A DNA stretch of 64,000 bases from Mesaphorura yosii (GCA_009869945.1 WIXG01000042.1:124001-188000), one strand, 5' to 3'. Counted from the first letter of the stretch, positions 12,301 to 24,246 are shown. The notes: generated from the sequence alone by a model not told the origin. Made by a program: numbers and translations.

Positions 12301-15164
12301 TTCGTATTAAGTACGAACTTGCAATTTTTACTTGATGGTTTATGCGAGAATGCGAGTACATTGTTACGCTGCTCAGTTACTGAGTTGCTGATCCTACTAC
12401 CCCGGTCTCTCGACTGGCTCGATTGACACAACCTACTTCACACACAGCGAACATGTATTCATTAAGATTTTACAACTTCCCCGGCACAGAACAGTGCAGT
12501 GACACCGACTTGACTTAGCAGCTAAACTGCGCTTAAATTGTGTGCTGTGCAGCTGCAGGACAATTATTCAAGTTCATCGTAATATTTATGCAAGACGCAA
12601 GATTATGGTCCACTAAGACCCGTCGTCTTTTGTTTGAACAAGCTCGAAGCAGCTAATAGGAAGGGTGAGGTGCGACAGGCTGCGGAGTGTAATCGGCACT
12701 GTTTACAAACAGCTTTCTCTCATTGAGAATCAATATTGAGATAGCACGCCAGCAGCAGTGTCCGACAGCAGATCAGTTGTCTGCTTGTTGCCCTCCATCT
12801 CAACTTTGTCACTTTCGGGACATTGTGGAATTGTGGTGTGATTTTCTCGACTTTGGCTGAACGAATTAGGTTTTCTTCTGAGTGACGTGATTGTGTTGCC
12901 CGTTCGCATACTTGTTTTGGACAACTCAACCGAAAAGCCATCAATGCTCGAGCAGTGGAAAACCTTCTGCACCTGAGAGCTTTGTGAACAGTGGACAAAA
13001 GTTTCTGTCTTGGTTCTTCGTTGACTGGAAGCCGTTGCTCCAAAATGTAATCGAGAGAGAGTTGGAAATCACAGCCGTTGTAACAATAATTTATACCAAT
13101 CACTGATAAGGGGATATAATTTGGTACCCTTTTGACCGCCGAAGATTGGCATTTCATGAAATTTAAAATTTATATTCGGAGAAACACATTCAACACTCAT
13201 TCCGACATTTCTCAGTTCATTCGACGTTCTTTACAGACTTTCTGATTTTCGATTGTCCAGTGAAATCCTACAATTACAAAAAATCAGAGTGAGCATGTGC
13301 GTCGCTTTCATCTGCATTTCATATCTTTCGTCATTGTTAACAATTAACCGGCAAGTGGCTATAAGTTACTGACGCAGGTTCAACGTCATCTCGCATACAT
13401 GTGAAATTTTATTTTCGTTGAACAAAAATTACGACCATGCAAGCAGGCCAGTAATCTTGTAGTCGAAGTCATAAGCATGCGCATTGAGGTGAGAACCATT
13501 CACTGCGATTAGCATACAATTATTACGGTCATTCATCATACGTGCGATAGCAAAACTCCCAAATCTGTGCATGCACTTGTCAAATTTTGCTTTCAGTTCA
13601 AAATTTCATTTTTCATTCATCCATATCAAAACTTGACAATGAATTTTATATGATTCTTCCATGTGCAATGCAGCGCTAGTAAGTTGCCATTCACGTTTAT
13701 TCACTTGCCATTCGCCTTCCGCCTTGAACTTGATCTTGTGCCCTCAAAAAGGAGGGTATGAACGTGTGTGTGAGTGTGCAGGTGGCAGGGTGCAATAACA
13801 ATACAATGAACTGGTTTTTCTCAATAAATCACCATTTGACCATGCACAACTCTTGCCCAATTTTAATCATGAACAGTCATCACTCGCACTCTCAGTCAGT
13901 CGAGTTTCATTTCAATGCTGGGCTCAAGCCATCATGTGTTGATGTTGATTGGGCATGTCCAACCTTTAATTGAGTACTTGCATGAGATCAGCACGTTTAA
14001 AGTGGTATAAAACTGGGTTTATCGGCCGGTTTCAATTTCATAGAGAATTCTGCAATTTAGTCGGTACAAAAGCAAGATTCGCCTGTATTCTGTACCATAC
14101 TTTTTTATGCATGAGAATGACAAAGCCTGAATGAGCTAAAAGCATTTATTAGCCACAACTCCGCGACAATGACAACAATTTGCAAATCTTTTAACCTGTC
14201 TGTGCCTTGCCTTGTCTTATCTTTTCCCCTCATCGAATGAGCATCGAGAATAATTCTGAAACACCGCGCAACGCACTGAATTGGAATGTGTGTTACGTGT
14301 GCTAAGCAGAGAATGATGAATGTGCGGAGAAGCGCATCCATGGATGATGAACATACCGTAACAACGCACTGCGCCACTCATACTGGCTCCTGGCTGCTTT
14401 GTTGTGATGCGAAAATGGCTGGCTCATTATTTAATACAATAACCTACTAACCAATATTCACTGCAGCAGTGAAGACCAAGACGGTTGTTCTTTCCGTTAA
14501 GCCACATTCGCCACCACGTCCGTCTGTTACATGTGCGAATTGTGAATAAGTTCTTGTATCCTCTGGCTGAACGAGTAATTTAGCCGAGCCTGAGATAAAT
14601 TACTCTGACTTTGACTTATATTCATAATTAATAGTGTTTGGTGGGAGGATGACACGCGATGCGATGGAATTTCAAGGAAAGGCCGCTCTTGTAGTTTTTT
14701 CTTGTACATTCGCGAATCTCGGTTAATCATGCGTGCTTCCGTGCGTATTTGTGCATTAATGCAAGTTTATCGCTTCCGAGTCTTGCTCGTTGCAGGAAAT
14801 TATGCATTGACAGCTTAATGACGTTAATGAGCAGGTTAATCATTTTGTCATTCCTCGTTCATTGCGCGTCTTGCATTCATTTCAATCATTGCACTTGCAC
14901 GCCTTTTCATATAATCTTTTTCTCTTCACTTTAGCATACAACTTGTAAAGTTTGTGAGGTAATATTTGTAGTAAGTATGCATCCTTTTCTTTTCAGAAGA
15001 CAATTGTCACACGAGAAATTCATCTCCGTGATAGCGGAATCTGACAGATCCATTCTCAAGCGGAAGACGCCCATGGAATATTGATTCGGTTCTCAGTCAG
15101 TGCAATGACTCCACGCTTCTTGACTTGACGAGCCAAAGCCACAGCGTCAGATATTCCAGAAGTC
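9380..15164. other. Long gene-free stretch
   Basis: About 5.8 kb in which I find no ORF with coding character on either strand; the longest (145 codons, 13157-12720 minus) lacks recognisable features. It probably contains the promoter and 5' leader introns of the large gene that follows: a strong acceptor (CTTTTCTTTTCAG, ending 14996) precedes that gene by 170 bases. A few short direct or palindromic words are present but no clear repeat. Confidence 0.35.
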
Positions 15165-17993
15165 ATGATGTTGTCACAATTCTTTGTCAGTTTCGTTCAC
15201 ACCAGGAGTCAGCGCAACTATCAGCATCAAACGAAGTGCGCAAGTACAAGCACGAGTCACCAAGAAGGAATGCCACCGCGGTCGTGTGCCGGAAGTCGGA
15301 GTCGGAGGAGAGGAACAAGACTGTTGTTACCGCATGTGAACGATGAGCACCACAAATCTTGTCCAAATAAAAGACTTCAGAGTTCAGACTTGACAACTGC
15401 AGTGGACAACAATCGCGGCGAAACAAATTCTACAATGGACAATTACAATCACAATAACAGATTATTACAGCCACAAAATTCCCCATCAAGCCAGCCGTCT
15501 TCGGCCGCTTCTTCCCCTGCCTGCTCACCATGCCAGAATCAACCACTGAATCATGCCCACCATGATCATCGCACCGCTGCTCCTCGTAATCTGCCCCCAT
15601 CATCACGCACGGTCACTCCTCGACGTGTTTGGTCTTCAATAACGTCCGCAGTGTTTGCATCGCTCGTCTTCCTCCTCGTCTTTGAACTGTTCTCACATCA
15701 ATTCCTGTCCGCATACTCCGTTCATGCTCAAGACGTTGCACCGCGACGAATCAGCGGCAGCGCCAACAGTAACAATTACTACAGCTTGATAAACTTGACT
15801 AATAATAAAGTATTTCATCATAATCGCTCAATTGCAACCATTCCAACAACTACAGTACGCACCGGCAGCACAAGCGGCAAAGCGAAGGTTCGGCCATCGA
15901 AGCTGAAGGCAGCGAAAGGATCTAAAGCGAAGGGCAGTGGGAAAAGTAGGCCAAAACCAGAAAAGAGCAAACCTAATCATTACAAAGAACGTGGAAATGA
16001 TAAAGAGGATGAAACGAACGCTGTCCCGTCGAGCCTTCGACCCCGAGATCCGAACAATAAGCCATTGTACATGAAGCAGACTCCACCGCCCGTGGCTGAT
16101 GCGAATGCAGACGGAACCTTCTACTTGTCCACGTCGAAGATTCCCAACTCAACTCCTCTCGCTGACCCTGCGCCAACTGGTCCATCCAATGCTGCATCAA
16201 TCCGGTTTAGGCGACCACCGCGTCCATTTTCACTTTGGAACCCGTCAGCACCAGACATCTCATCGAGTGACAGCGATAACTCAATGTCATACTGGAAGGG
16301 CTCAAATAAGCTGCCGCTGTTTGGTCATTACATATTCTCGACAACCACGTCACGCTCAATGTCCAGTCGGCTCCCACCTCCGCCCTCCTACCAGTACATG
16401 TTACAGCCTCAGAACCAACTCGACCCTCTCTCCATTTTGAAAACAGAAATGCAATCAACGACGGGAAACTCGAAAGAAGATGTAGAATCTGAGATTGGTG
16501 GAGGAAAAGGTCGAAGCGACATGGATAAGGATCACGATGACAAGGACGAAGATGTCAACGATTCGGTTGGTCGCTCTAACATTGAGATTCTGAAAAACAG
16601 AAGTCCTATTTATGAACGACCAAAGACGACAGCGATGACTTTTAATGTCACCACCGTGAGCAGTGGAGTGACGTCCGGGAAGAAGTTGACATCGAATTTC
16701 TTTGAGAATTTTGAGGACCATTGGGACGATCCCATTGCCGATGAAACACGTGCGCCCCAAGAAGTAATTGCGACTGTTCCTGCTCCGACTGGACCGTCAG
16801 GAGGAGACAGTTCTCAACAAATCCACTCAACAGCCTCATCGCCCAGTGCCCCACCGCCAACCAGTCCTTCTCAGGAGGCAACGGGGTCTGGTGATACTGG
16901 CACTGGTCCGGATCCCAATTTGAAGAATCATCGCTACAGCCCTCCACAAGACTACGGCACCGGTCCATCTTCACCGGAGCACGGTTACTTGAATCCACCA
17001 ACACTGCAGAATTATCCTCTGCATTACCATTCCCCTCCCGGCTCATTATACAAGCACCCCAAATCCAAGCACAGTTATTTCTCAACCCATAAAACTGCAA
17101 ATTACTGGCCGCAAAAGCTCAATAGCTATTACGGCGAATCAGTTTCGGCGCAAGTTGCTCACGAACACATGCTTGCTCATTCCCCACCGCTGCCACCGCC
17201 GAGACCTCCACCGCTGCCACCACCTCCGCCACATCTTGTGAACAGACACAGACAGCGGGCCAGGTTTCCACCAGCCGGAGCTTACCCGGTTCCTGCTCAC
17301 CCTTATCAGCATCATCTCCTCCAACCGCCGTCGGGGCCACCACAAATTTCTCACGTCTTAAACCCAAACATCCCTCCTCCATCTCCCCCTAAGCACATTC
17401 AAAAGCTGCAGACAAGCTTCCCAGTTCCACACGCCAGACCTCTTCGTCGCCCTCTTCCGACTGGTCCGGCTCCGACGCCCACAGCTCACAGCGGCACTCT
17501 GCTCTTCTCAAACAGCATCGAGGAGCAACTGCTCGGCACCACAGCGGCTGGGCCCACGGCCAGTACGGCGGAGGACCAAGAATTTAACGGCAGTGAGCAC
17601 AACCCCCATCAGAAGGTTTCGATGATTGACCGAGTCTCGACATTTTACGCAAATTACAAGCTGTTAGCATGGGGCGGAATTGTACTTTTCGTATCGATTG
17701 GCATGTTGGCCGCCATTGCTGCGCTCTACATGAACAATCCCCCGACTGAAGTGGTTACAGCGAAGCGTGATCTGGTCACACGGCTCAGTGACCCCAGTGT
17801 GATGAAATTCTTGCAGAATTTGATGGAAGGAGACGGTCACGGAAGGAAGACGAGCAAGGATCACGAAGGAGCTCGACAAATTAGCAGTATGAAAGTAAAA
17901 GACACAAATACCACGGATAAAGATGCATCCACCAAAAGTAATTCGGCAGACTCAAGAATACGGACGCGAAGAAAGCGATCTAAAAGTTCTTAA
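15165..17993 (+). CDS. Large proline-rich membrane protein, single coding exon
   Basis: A 942-codon ORF without introns; family not recognised. Residues 1-150 are Ser/Gln/His-rich and mostly disordered. A hydrophobic segment at about 155-176 (SITSAVFASLVFLLVFELF) could be a signal anchor. Residues 190-820 are low complexity, dominated by Pro, Ser, Lys/Arg-rich patches and Tyr/His, with polyproline runs near 675-690 (PPLPPPRPPPLPPPPP). A second clear membrane helix follows at about 832-856 (AWGGIVLFVSIGMLAAIAAL), then a basic tail ending RTRRKRSKSS. The true start may be the later ATG at residue 91. An AATAAA at 18013 could serve polyadenylation. A transmembrane extracellular-matrix or cuticle-associated protein is possible, but this is a guess. 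Confidence 0.7.
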   Translation: MMLSQFFVSFVHTRSQRNYQHQTKCASTSTSHQEGMPPRSCAGSRSRRRGTRLLLPHVNDEHHKSCPNKRLQSSDLTTAVDNNRGETNSTMDNYNHNNRLLQPQNSPSSQPSSAASSPACSPCQNQPLNHAHHDHRTAAPRNLPPSSRTVTPRRVWSSITSAVFASLVFLLVFELFSHQFLSAYSVHAQDVAPRRISGSANSNNYYSLINLTNNKVFHHNRSIATIPTTTVRTGSTSGKAKVRPSKLKAAKGSKAKGSGKSRPKPEKSKPNHYKERGNDKEDETNAVPSSLRPRDPNNKPLYMKQTPPPVADANADGTFYLSTSKIPNSTPLADPAPTGPSNAASIRFRRPPRPFSLWNPSAPDISSSDSDNSMSYWKGSNKLPLFGHYIFSTTTSRSMSSRLPPPPSYQYMLQPQNQLDPLSILKTEMQSTTGNSKEDVESEIGGGKGRSDMDKDHDDKDEDVNDSVGRSNIEILKNRSPIYERPKTTAMTFNVTTVSSGVTSGKKLTSNFFENFEDHWDDPIADETRAPQEVIATVPAPTGPSGGDSSQQIHSTASSPSAPPPTSPSQEATGSGDTGTGPDPNLKNHRYSPPQDYGTGPSSPEHGYLNPPTLQNYPLHYHSPPGSLYKHPKSKHSYFSTHKTANYWPQKLNSYYGESVSAQVAHEHMLAHSPPLPPPRPPPLPPPPPHLVNRHRQRARFPPAGAYPVPAHPYQHHLLQPPSGPPQISHVLNPNIPPPSPPKHIQKLQTSFPVPHARPLRRPLPTGPAPTPTAHSGTLLFSNSIEEQLLGTTAAGPTASTAEDQEFNGSEHNPHQKVSMIDRVSTFYANYKLLAWGGIVLFVSIGMLAAIAALYMNNPPTEVVTAKRDLVTRLSDPSVMKFLQNLMEGDGHGRKTSKDHEGARQISSMKVKDTNTTDKDASTKSNSADSRIRTRRKRSKSS

Positions 17994-18536
17994 TGTAGTA
18001 ATTCATTGTAGTAATAAATGCCACTCAATGTGTAATATGATTTCCAGTTCGTTCTAGCGTGCACTTGTCTTATGGAACTCGTTTTTCTTCAATTTCTTTC
18101 TAGCCATCAGTTAGGAATAATTCGTTCACGACGTAATTGTGCAATAATGCTTGTTATGCCTTAAAATCATATTTATGTATGTATGTGCATACAACCAGCT
18201 CGCTCTTGAATAAAAAAGCTTTAATTTGTTCAACGATTCATCACACAGGATCCTTGAACCAGCCCACCCCTCAACGTGATGGCTCACCTGATGGAAATAA
18301 TAAAAATCTAAACGGCATAAACTCGTCCAGGATCGATTTATTTCGTTAGCACAACGAATTCATTACGAACAATAGTCAAAGTACTAAAATAACAACAATA
18401 AATTAAATATGCAACCATTTGGCCTTTGGTACATTTAGGTGGGCAAGTGGCATAAATATTTCAGTAAATGCAGCGTCGTGCTGGCACTGGCACAGCTGAC
18501 TGCTGACGAAGCGACCGCGACGTAAGTGATTCTCGA
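17994..18536. other. Intergenic between convergent genes
   Basis: 3' flanks of the proline-rich protein gene and the small membrane protein gene. AATAAA words occur at 18013 and nearby; no coding features seen. Confidence 0.35.
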
Positions 18537-19255
18537 CTACTCCTCAAACTTGTCATACGCTTCGTCCAGCAAATTCTGGGTCGCATCAAATTGGTTCCAG
18601 TATTTTGCGGGATAATTGTAGTACGGCTGCACATCATTCATATGTCTATGGAAGAGACAATACAAGCGAAGTGTATCACAAAGATTATTTTAGCACGCTC
18701 GGCTTACGAAGTGCGAAAGTTCTCCCTCAGGAAAGTCGACGCGTAAGGGCGGTGATTATGCCCGTGCCCGTGGCTGTGTCCGTGTGCGAATCCAAGGAGC
18801 TCGCCACAATCGAACACTGAGCACGCCAAAGCCACTGTACCCGTGATGGAGAAGGCAATCAGCGAGAGAATAAGAACGATGTGAAGCGATGGGATGACGA
18901 AGGTCAGGACTGAATTCACAATCCCCAACTTGAACAATGGAAGTTGCGCCAGCATCTGCAAATAAGTGCGGGTTACATGCAGACGCCATCATAAATGCAA
19001 AAAGTCTCATACCATATTGAGCTGATCGACGTAGAGACTGGAGTTGTGATGCGCTGGCATTAGCGTGTTGTGCGTTTGGTCAAAAACCAAAACCCGAGCG
19101 TCTTGACCCGAGACATCGATGTCGAAAGCTGGGGTAGCTGAGATTTCTTCGGTCTTGACGTTTGTTTTGACAAAAGCTGGGTTGCACCAGTTGACCATGC
19201 AGATCACGAAGATGAGGTAACGAACGAAGATTGCATTTGTAGGAAACTTCGCCAT
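18537..19255 (-). CDS. Small secreted/membrane protein with His-rich loop
   Basis: Predicted 199 residues from exons 19255-19013, 18955-18708 and 18645-18537; phases 0 and 2 match at the junctions. Residues 1-28 form a signal peptide (FVRYLIFVICMVNW). A long hydrophobic segment follows in exon 2 at about residues 90-130 (SLHIVLILSLIAFSITGTVA), and then a histidine-rich loop GHSHGHGHNH that could bind metal. The C terminus is Tyr-rich (VQPYYNYPAKYWNQF). I do not recognise the family. The plan (signal peptide, short lumenal part, one membrane segment, Tyr-rich tail) is the same as in the 57-kb and 61-kb proteins of this window, though sequence similarity is weak by eye. The exon 2 ORF would run to a stop at 18704 if not spliced. 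Confidence 0.65.
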
Positions 19256-21107
19256 TTTGTAAATGAACTTTGCACGTTTGTAGTACAGGGACTGAACTGA
19301 TATGATAAGCAGGTTTCACGTGTAATTGAGTAAATTGAGGAGCTTCCATAAGATTAGCTTCAGTCGGGCAATATGAACTGGTTTCTCACTTCAAATTCTT
19401 CTTATATATGCTCCTGACCTTCCCAACGCGGGCAGACAACAGGAATCAGTGATCTGACTACCCAAATCAGTGCCAACACCAGTATCCAACATTCGTTTCT
19501 TTGGTTTCAGTACGTAGTGACTTCATTCGCCATTCAAACTAAGCCTAGATCGAACATACAGTTTTAGGGCAGCTTCATTCATTGCATGGCAGTTAATTCT
19601 TGTGGTGCATGACTGTATTGTATTTATTTTTAGCGTTTATTGCTTTTCTTTCAGGTTTAAGGAGGATTCGCGTGCACTTTTTATTCGCCATTATGTCGAA
19701 CATGGATATTAATAACAGCTCGAGAAATAGAATCTGCATATGTGAACTCGTGGGCACACTTCCTGAACCAACAACTTCACGGGAGTACGTCTTGTTCATG
19801 ATCCATTGCCATTGTCAATTTACGCAGCATTGAATTACACGAATGTGTTACAACGGGCTCCAATAAACCCGGTTTTGCCAATGGGCAATGGCACTCTCGC
19901 TTGACTGCTTGGTTTCGCGACTCGCATTTGTTTTGTATTGTTTTGTTGTTTTCTTTTACTGCGTCATAAACTTGTAATTTATGATTTTGGACGTCTGTTC
20001 ACTATTTTTAATTTTTTAATGCATATTAGACAAGGAAGCCACAAGCACACGCGTTAAGAAAAGGTCATTGTGCCAGTGCCAGGTGCGTGGCTCCGTCCTG
20101 AAATATTTGCACAATGCGGACACCAGACGCGAGACATAAACGCATGATTGCTTGTGCAAGAGCAAAATTGAATTCAGGAAAATGGGTTACGGATGTTTTG
20201 TTTCAGTCCACACGGCTCTCTGGCTGGGTTTAATTTTACTTTTGTGAGTCACGGGAAATAAAACAAGAAGCGTACGTAATGAATGAATATTAATAAGTCT
20301 TGCAATTATATCCAAGAAAGTTTTGACGAGTTTATGAATTTGTATGGGTTTGTAAAGTAGTTGAATGTCACTTCGACTAAAACATAAAAGGAAAAATATC
20401 CTATCTTTAAATACTTTAGGACACATCGCTCCTACCAAGAAAATAATTTGGTACACGAGGACTACTCACTCATAGGCACTGAAAGGAAATCCCGAAAATT
20501 CAACTTAACTTAGATCGGGATTGTAATTTCTGATTATGTAGTCGTAAGAAATGAGGAAGGACTCGTCGTACATCCACAATAATAACTAAAGTTGTGAATT
20601 GATGGAAACTGCTTGGAGGACGAAATTGCGTGCTTACCGACACATGGCACATGTGGAGCATCGTTCCGGGCAACTCGACTGGAATTCGACACGCAAAAGA
20701 TCGGTTATGATTGCAAAGATAGCTTGAAAATGAAGTGAGAAGTTAGGAACAGGTGCCCGCTCAATAATGCAGATAATTAATTTCCTGTGATTTAGATATA
20801 ACGGTTGTGGGTATCACACAGGTTTTGGCTTTGATTTGGCCGGTTATGCAAAGTTGGACTACTGTCATCGAAGTCATAGCCGCTCTATTGGTAGTCGAGA
20901 TTCCCAAATCAGGTTCGTCTTCATGAGCAGTTAGTGTCCGAATCCGATTCGCTTTGTTCTCGGTCTCAGTATGCGGATCAACCGTGGTAAGTTCAAACTC
21001 CTACTCGAGTATATTTATGCATGTGTTTTTAAACATTTCGTTACGACTCGGGCTGACTATCTTAAAATCGCAATTTAATGTCCGGTGGGTGCAGTCAGTA
21101 ACGAAAC
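19256..21107. other. Intergenic
   Basis: 1.85 kb with no supported gene. Near 20969-20992 there is a possible 5' leader exon of MRPS18C ending at a GTAAGT donor, with an acceptor (GGGTGCAG) just before that gene's ATG. Confidence 0.35.
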
Positions 21108-21790
21108 ATGTCATACCGAAGTTTATTAAGCAGGGCACCAGCCTATTATTGCTGCTTGAGCACAAGTAATCGAGTTCCAACAAACTACACTTTAGTTCCT
21201 GCTTCTACAGTCTCAATTGTTGAAACGCCGGCGGTCACTGCTATGCGTGGATTCAAGACGACCAGTACGGAACATCCACAGGCAGTTTTTGATCAAGATG
21301 AGCAAATATTGGAGAAAGTGATAAAGGATAGGCAAGCTGATCTGGTAATTTAGCAATTTAATATCTTTAATTTAGTACTCCAATTCCATACTAGTTATTT
21401 CATGTCACTTTGCTCTGCAGCCGGAATCACTGGCAAACCCGTACGAGAAACCAATCAGAAAGTGCATCCTTTGTGAGCAAGCCGTGATGCCAGATTACAA
21501 AAACATCAAGCTGTTGTATCAGTTTGTGTCGCCATACACGGGCATGGTTTACCCCAGGAATATCACTGGACTGTGCAAAAAAATGCAAGAGATCTTAGAG
21601 ATCGAAATCCGGAAAGCAAGAAATCTTGGTAAGATCATAAGTTGCAGAAGACACAAATTGTGGAAATGATTTGCATAATTGTTTTTTCGTTTGCACAGGT
21701 TTGATGGCAAGCTACCTCAAAGAAGTCGAATTTCTGAAGGATCCTAAACTTTGTGACCCTGAGAAGCCTTTGCGGCCTCACAAATATTAA
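21108..21790 (+). CDS. mRpS18C: Mitochondrial small ribosomal subunit protein bS18m (S18C)
   Basis: Predicted 178 residues from exons 21108-21344, 21421-21628 and 21699-21790, all in phase. Belongs to the bacterial S18 family and acts in the mitochondrial ribosome small subunit. The S18 core is plain: NPYEKPIRKCILCEQ, then DYKNIKLLYQFVSPYTG and NITGLCKK. The CxxC pair and later cysteines suit the zinc site seen in mitochondrial S18 proteins. The first 79 residues, ahead of the core, are Ser/Thr- and Arg-containing and would serve as the mitochondrial import sequence. The C-terminal exon contains EVEFLKDPKLCDPEKPL, typical of S18C. The upstream leader exon does not share the frame, so the ATG at 21108 is chosen. 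Confidence 0.93.
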
Positions 21791-22656
21791 AGTAGTAGTT
21801 TAGTATGTTGACAATTCAAAAATATTGTATTTCATTATCATTGTTGTGAAATGTAGTTATGTAGTTAGGTAAATTGTTTTCATTGCCACATTCAATTTTT
21901 TCAATAACACTTCATGAACAGATGAGAGATGAGATGTACAATACTTTCCAAGCATTTTGTCGTTTATAAAACATTTGAGTAATCCTAATACGAGGCTCGC
22001 TCACAAAGCGCCTAAACCAGAAGCAGAAGTGAGGGAAGTGTTCCCGTGTGGAAAACCAGAAGTAGTCCCACCCGGCGCTCATTTTGTGTCAATCTGCACT
22101 GATGTAACAAGAGATTTTCATAATATGTCTGCAATGCAGACTAGGTTTTGGCTCCAAACGATTGCGTTTCGGTGAGGCTTCTGAATATTGAACCTGCTAT
22201 GCGCCATTGCATTTTCATTCCCGTTTTATGGTTATTGCAAGGTTTGTGGCCGTGTGGGTCATGGCTAACGGAACATCGGAACATGAGGCCGGCAGCACCC
22301 TGCAATCAGGCGAATCAGTTTTAACTACCTGAAGTATGAGTTGAAGGGCGAACGATTTTTTGCGAGAACAAGTTAATAGAGTGCCCTACCTTTGAGTGAG
22401 TTAATTATGCAATCACATTTGGCAATGGGCACAGCTTCAGCTTGCCGAACTAGCTTAACAATAGTAACCTAATGCTAAGCGTGTCGTAACGAATGAAACT
22501 CGTACACGTGCCGTTCTGTTCAAATCCAGGCGTACACAAAGAACAGCCGAACAACCCTGGATCCAGGATTCAAGTTGTTACGTAATGCTTACCAAAATAA
22601 AACAATAACAAGTAAATTCTTCGCCGTGATTCAATCATTCGTTCAGAGACTGTACA
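21791..22656. other. Intergenic, P450 5' flank
   Basis: 866 bp without a supported gene; should hold the MRPS18C polyadenylation region and P450 promoter. Confidence 0.3.
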
Positions 22657-24246
22657 ATGGTGGTCACGGATTACATTGGGCTAGTAGCCGCTTTTCTGCT
22701 CCTCGTCGCTTACCTCTTCAACCAGCGGAAACCAAAAGGCTTCCCGCCGGGTAAGTGGCCAGATGTTCCAGTTTTCAGGTTTACAAGACGTTACAACGTT
22801 GCAATTGCTAATATTCAAATCACTATTGCAGGTCCATGGGGCTTTCCCATCCTCGGTCATCTCCCTCTCCTTGGTATCGAGCCTTATAAAACAGCCGCCG
22901 CCTGGAAGCTCAAATACGGTCCAATACTAGGGATTGACTTCGCTTCCTTCCCCTGCGTGATCATCTCTGATTACAAATATATCAAAGAGGCTTATGCAGA
23001 TTCCGTCTTCTCGGGCCGTCCCAATGTCAAGTACCGCTCCGAGCGGTCCGGCGGAGGTACTCCCGAAGGCATAATCTTCTCTGATGGCAACACTTGGCGA
23101 GAGCAACGTAACTTTACACACCGACGCCTCCGTGAGTTGGGCGGTTTTGGCACCCAATCGATGGAGTCAATCATTGTGGAGCAGATGCTCGAATTCATTA
23201 AGCTATTGCGGGAGAAGGTGGAGCAGCCAATAACCACGCACGGTCTTTTCAACGTTGCAGTAGTAAATGCGCTCTGGGCGATCGTGAACGGCAAACCATT
23301 CGAGCAAACTGATCCGAAAGCTATGGAGGCTGCCCGCTGTGTGGTGGAAGGCTTTCAAAATTGTGATATGTTTTCTACGCTGGCCATGTTTATGCCGTGG
23401 CTGTACAATCACTTTCCAGATTGGATAACGGGGCGGAAGGTATTGGAGAAGCTATACAAACCCGTTGTGGACTTTTTGCAGCCATACATCGCCGAACACT
23501 GGCGTACTCATAACCCAGGCGCGCCCCGTGACCTCATTGATGCATTTATTGACGAGGTCAATTCTACAACTGACCCAAAATCAAGTTTTCATCCAAGCCG
23601 GAGCAAACACTCTCTGGATACGACACTCCTGGATCTCTTTCTCGCTGGAACGGAGACGGCGGCTCAGGCTCTATCTTGGATCTGCTTGTTCACGGCATAC
23701 TACCCTGACGTGCAAGCTAAGGTCGTGGCTGAGATTCGTTCAGTGGTGGGTGTTGGCTCCAAAGGGAGCACACCTTCTTTGGCCGATCGAAAATCGATGC
23801 CTTACACTGAAGCCATGATCCACGAAGTGTTTCGCGTCCGTCCTCTCGTCCCATTGAGTGTGTTCCACGCTACGACAGAACCGGTTCACTTTCACGGATT
23901 CGACATCCCGAAGGACACGATGGTCTTTATCAACATCTGGGAGGCGCACTTCAATCGCGAATTTTGGGGTGACCCTGAAGAATTTAGGCCGGAGCGTTGG
24001 CTCAGTGCGGATGGAAAGCAGTTTGAGAGACGCGATGCGTTCCTCGCCTTCTCAACGGGGAAAAGAGTTTGCCTAGGTGAACAACTCGGTCGAGATGAAG
24101 TCTTCCTGTTCACGGTTGGCCTATTCCAGAACTTCAGCGCTGGCGGAAATCCGAAGGGACCTCCGCTGACTCTGGAGCCCTTAGTGGGAGGAACGACACT
24201 TGGCCCGAAGGAAAATCAATTAATATTTAAGCTGCGAGAAGAATAA
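22657..24246 (+). CDS. Cytochrome P450, CYP2 clan
   Basis: Exons 22657-22750 and 22832-24246 give 502 residues. The 81-bp intron (GTAAGT...TTGCAG) is a multiple of three without a stop, so a naive ORF reads through it and yields 529; splicing restores the proline hinge PPGPWGFPILGHLP. Features in order: N-terminal membrane anchor (residues 1-22, GLVAAFLLLVAYLF), hinge, helix C WREQRNFTHRRLR, helix I AGTETA (about 303-308), ExxR at about 363-366 (EVFR), PERW, and haem loop FSTGKRVCLG with the axial cysteine at about 445. The proximal sequence and hinge place it in the CYP2 clan, microsomal. Substrate cannot be told; members in arthropods handle hormones (juvenoid or ecdysteroid) or xenobiotics. 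All core residues are intact, so it should be active. Confidence 0.93.
   Translation: MVVTDYIGLVAAFLLLVAYLFNQRKPKGFPPGKWPDVPVFRFTRRYNVAIANIQITIAGPWGFPILGHLPLLGIEPYKTAAAWKLKYGPILGIDFASFPCVIISDYKYIKEAYADSVFSGRPNVKYRSERSGGGTPEGIIFSDGNTWREQRNFTHRRLRELGGFGTQSMESIIVEQMLEFIKLLREKVEQPITTHGLFNVAVVNALWAIVNGKPFEQTDPKAMEAARCVVEGFQNCDMFSTLAMFMPWLYNHFPDWITGRKVLEKLYKPVVDFLQPYIAEHWRTHNPGAPRDLIDAFIDEVNSTTDPKSSFHPSRSKHSLDTTLLDLFLAGTETAAQALSWICLFTAYYPDVQAKVVAEIRSVVGVGSKGSTPSLADRKSMPYTEAMIHEVFRVRPLVPLSVFHATTEPVHFHGFDIPKDTMVFINIWEAHFNREFWGDPEEFRPERWLSADGKQFERRDAFLAFSTGKRVCLGEQLGRDEVFLFTVGLFQNFSAGGNPKGPPLTLEPLVGGTTLGPKENQLIFKLREE

Noticed and set aside
12720..13157. 145-codon minus-strand ORF
   Set aside because: Composition looks random, there is no domain or signal peptide, and no splice sites extend it to neighbouring exons.
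22751..22831. Continuous P450 ORF read as one exon
   Set aside because: The 27 extra residues interrupt the conserved PPGPWGFP hinge and are bounded by perfect GTAAGT and TTGCAG, so they are an intron.
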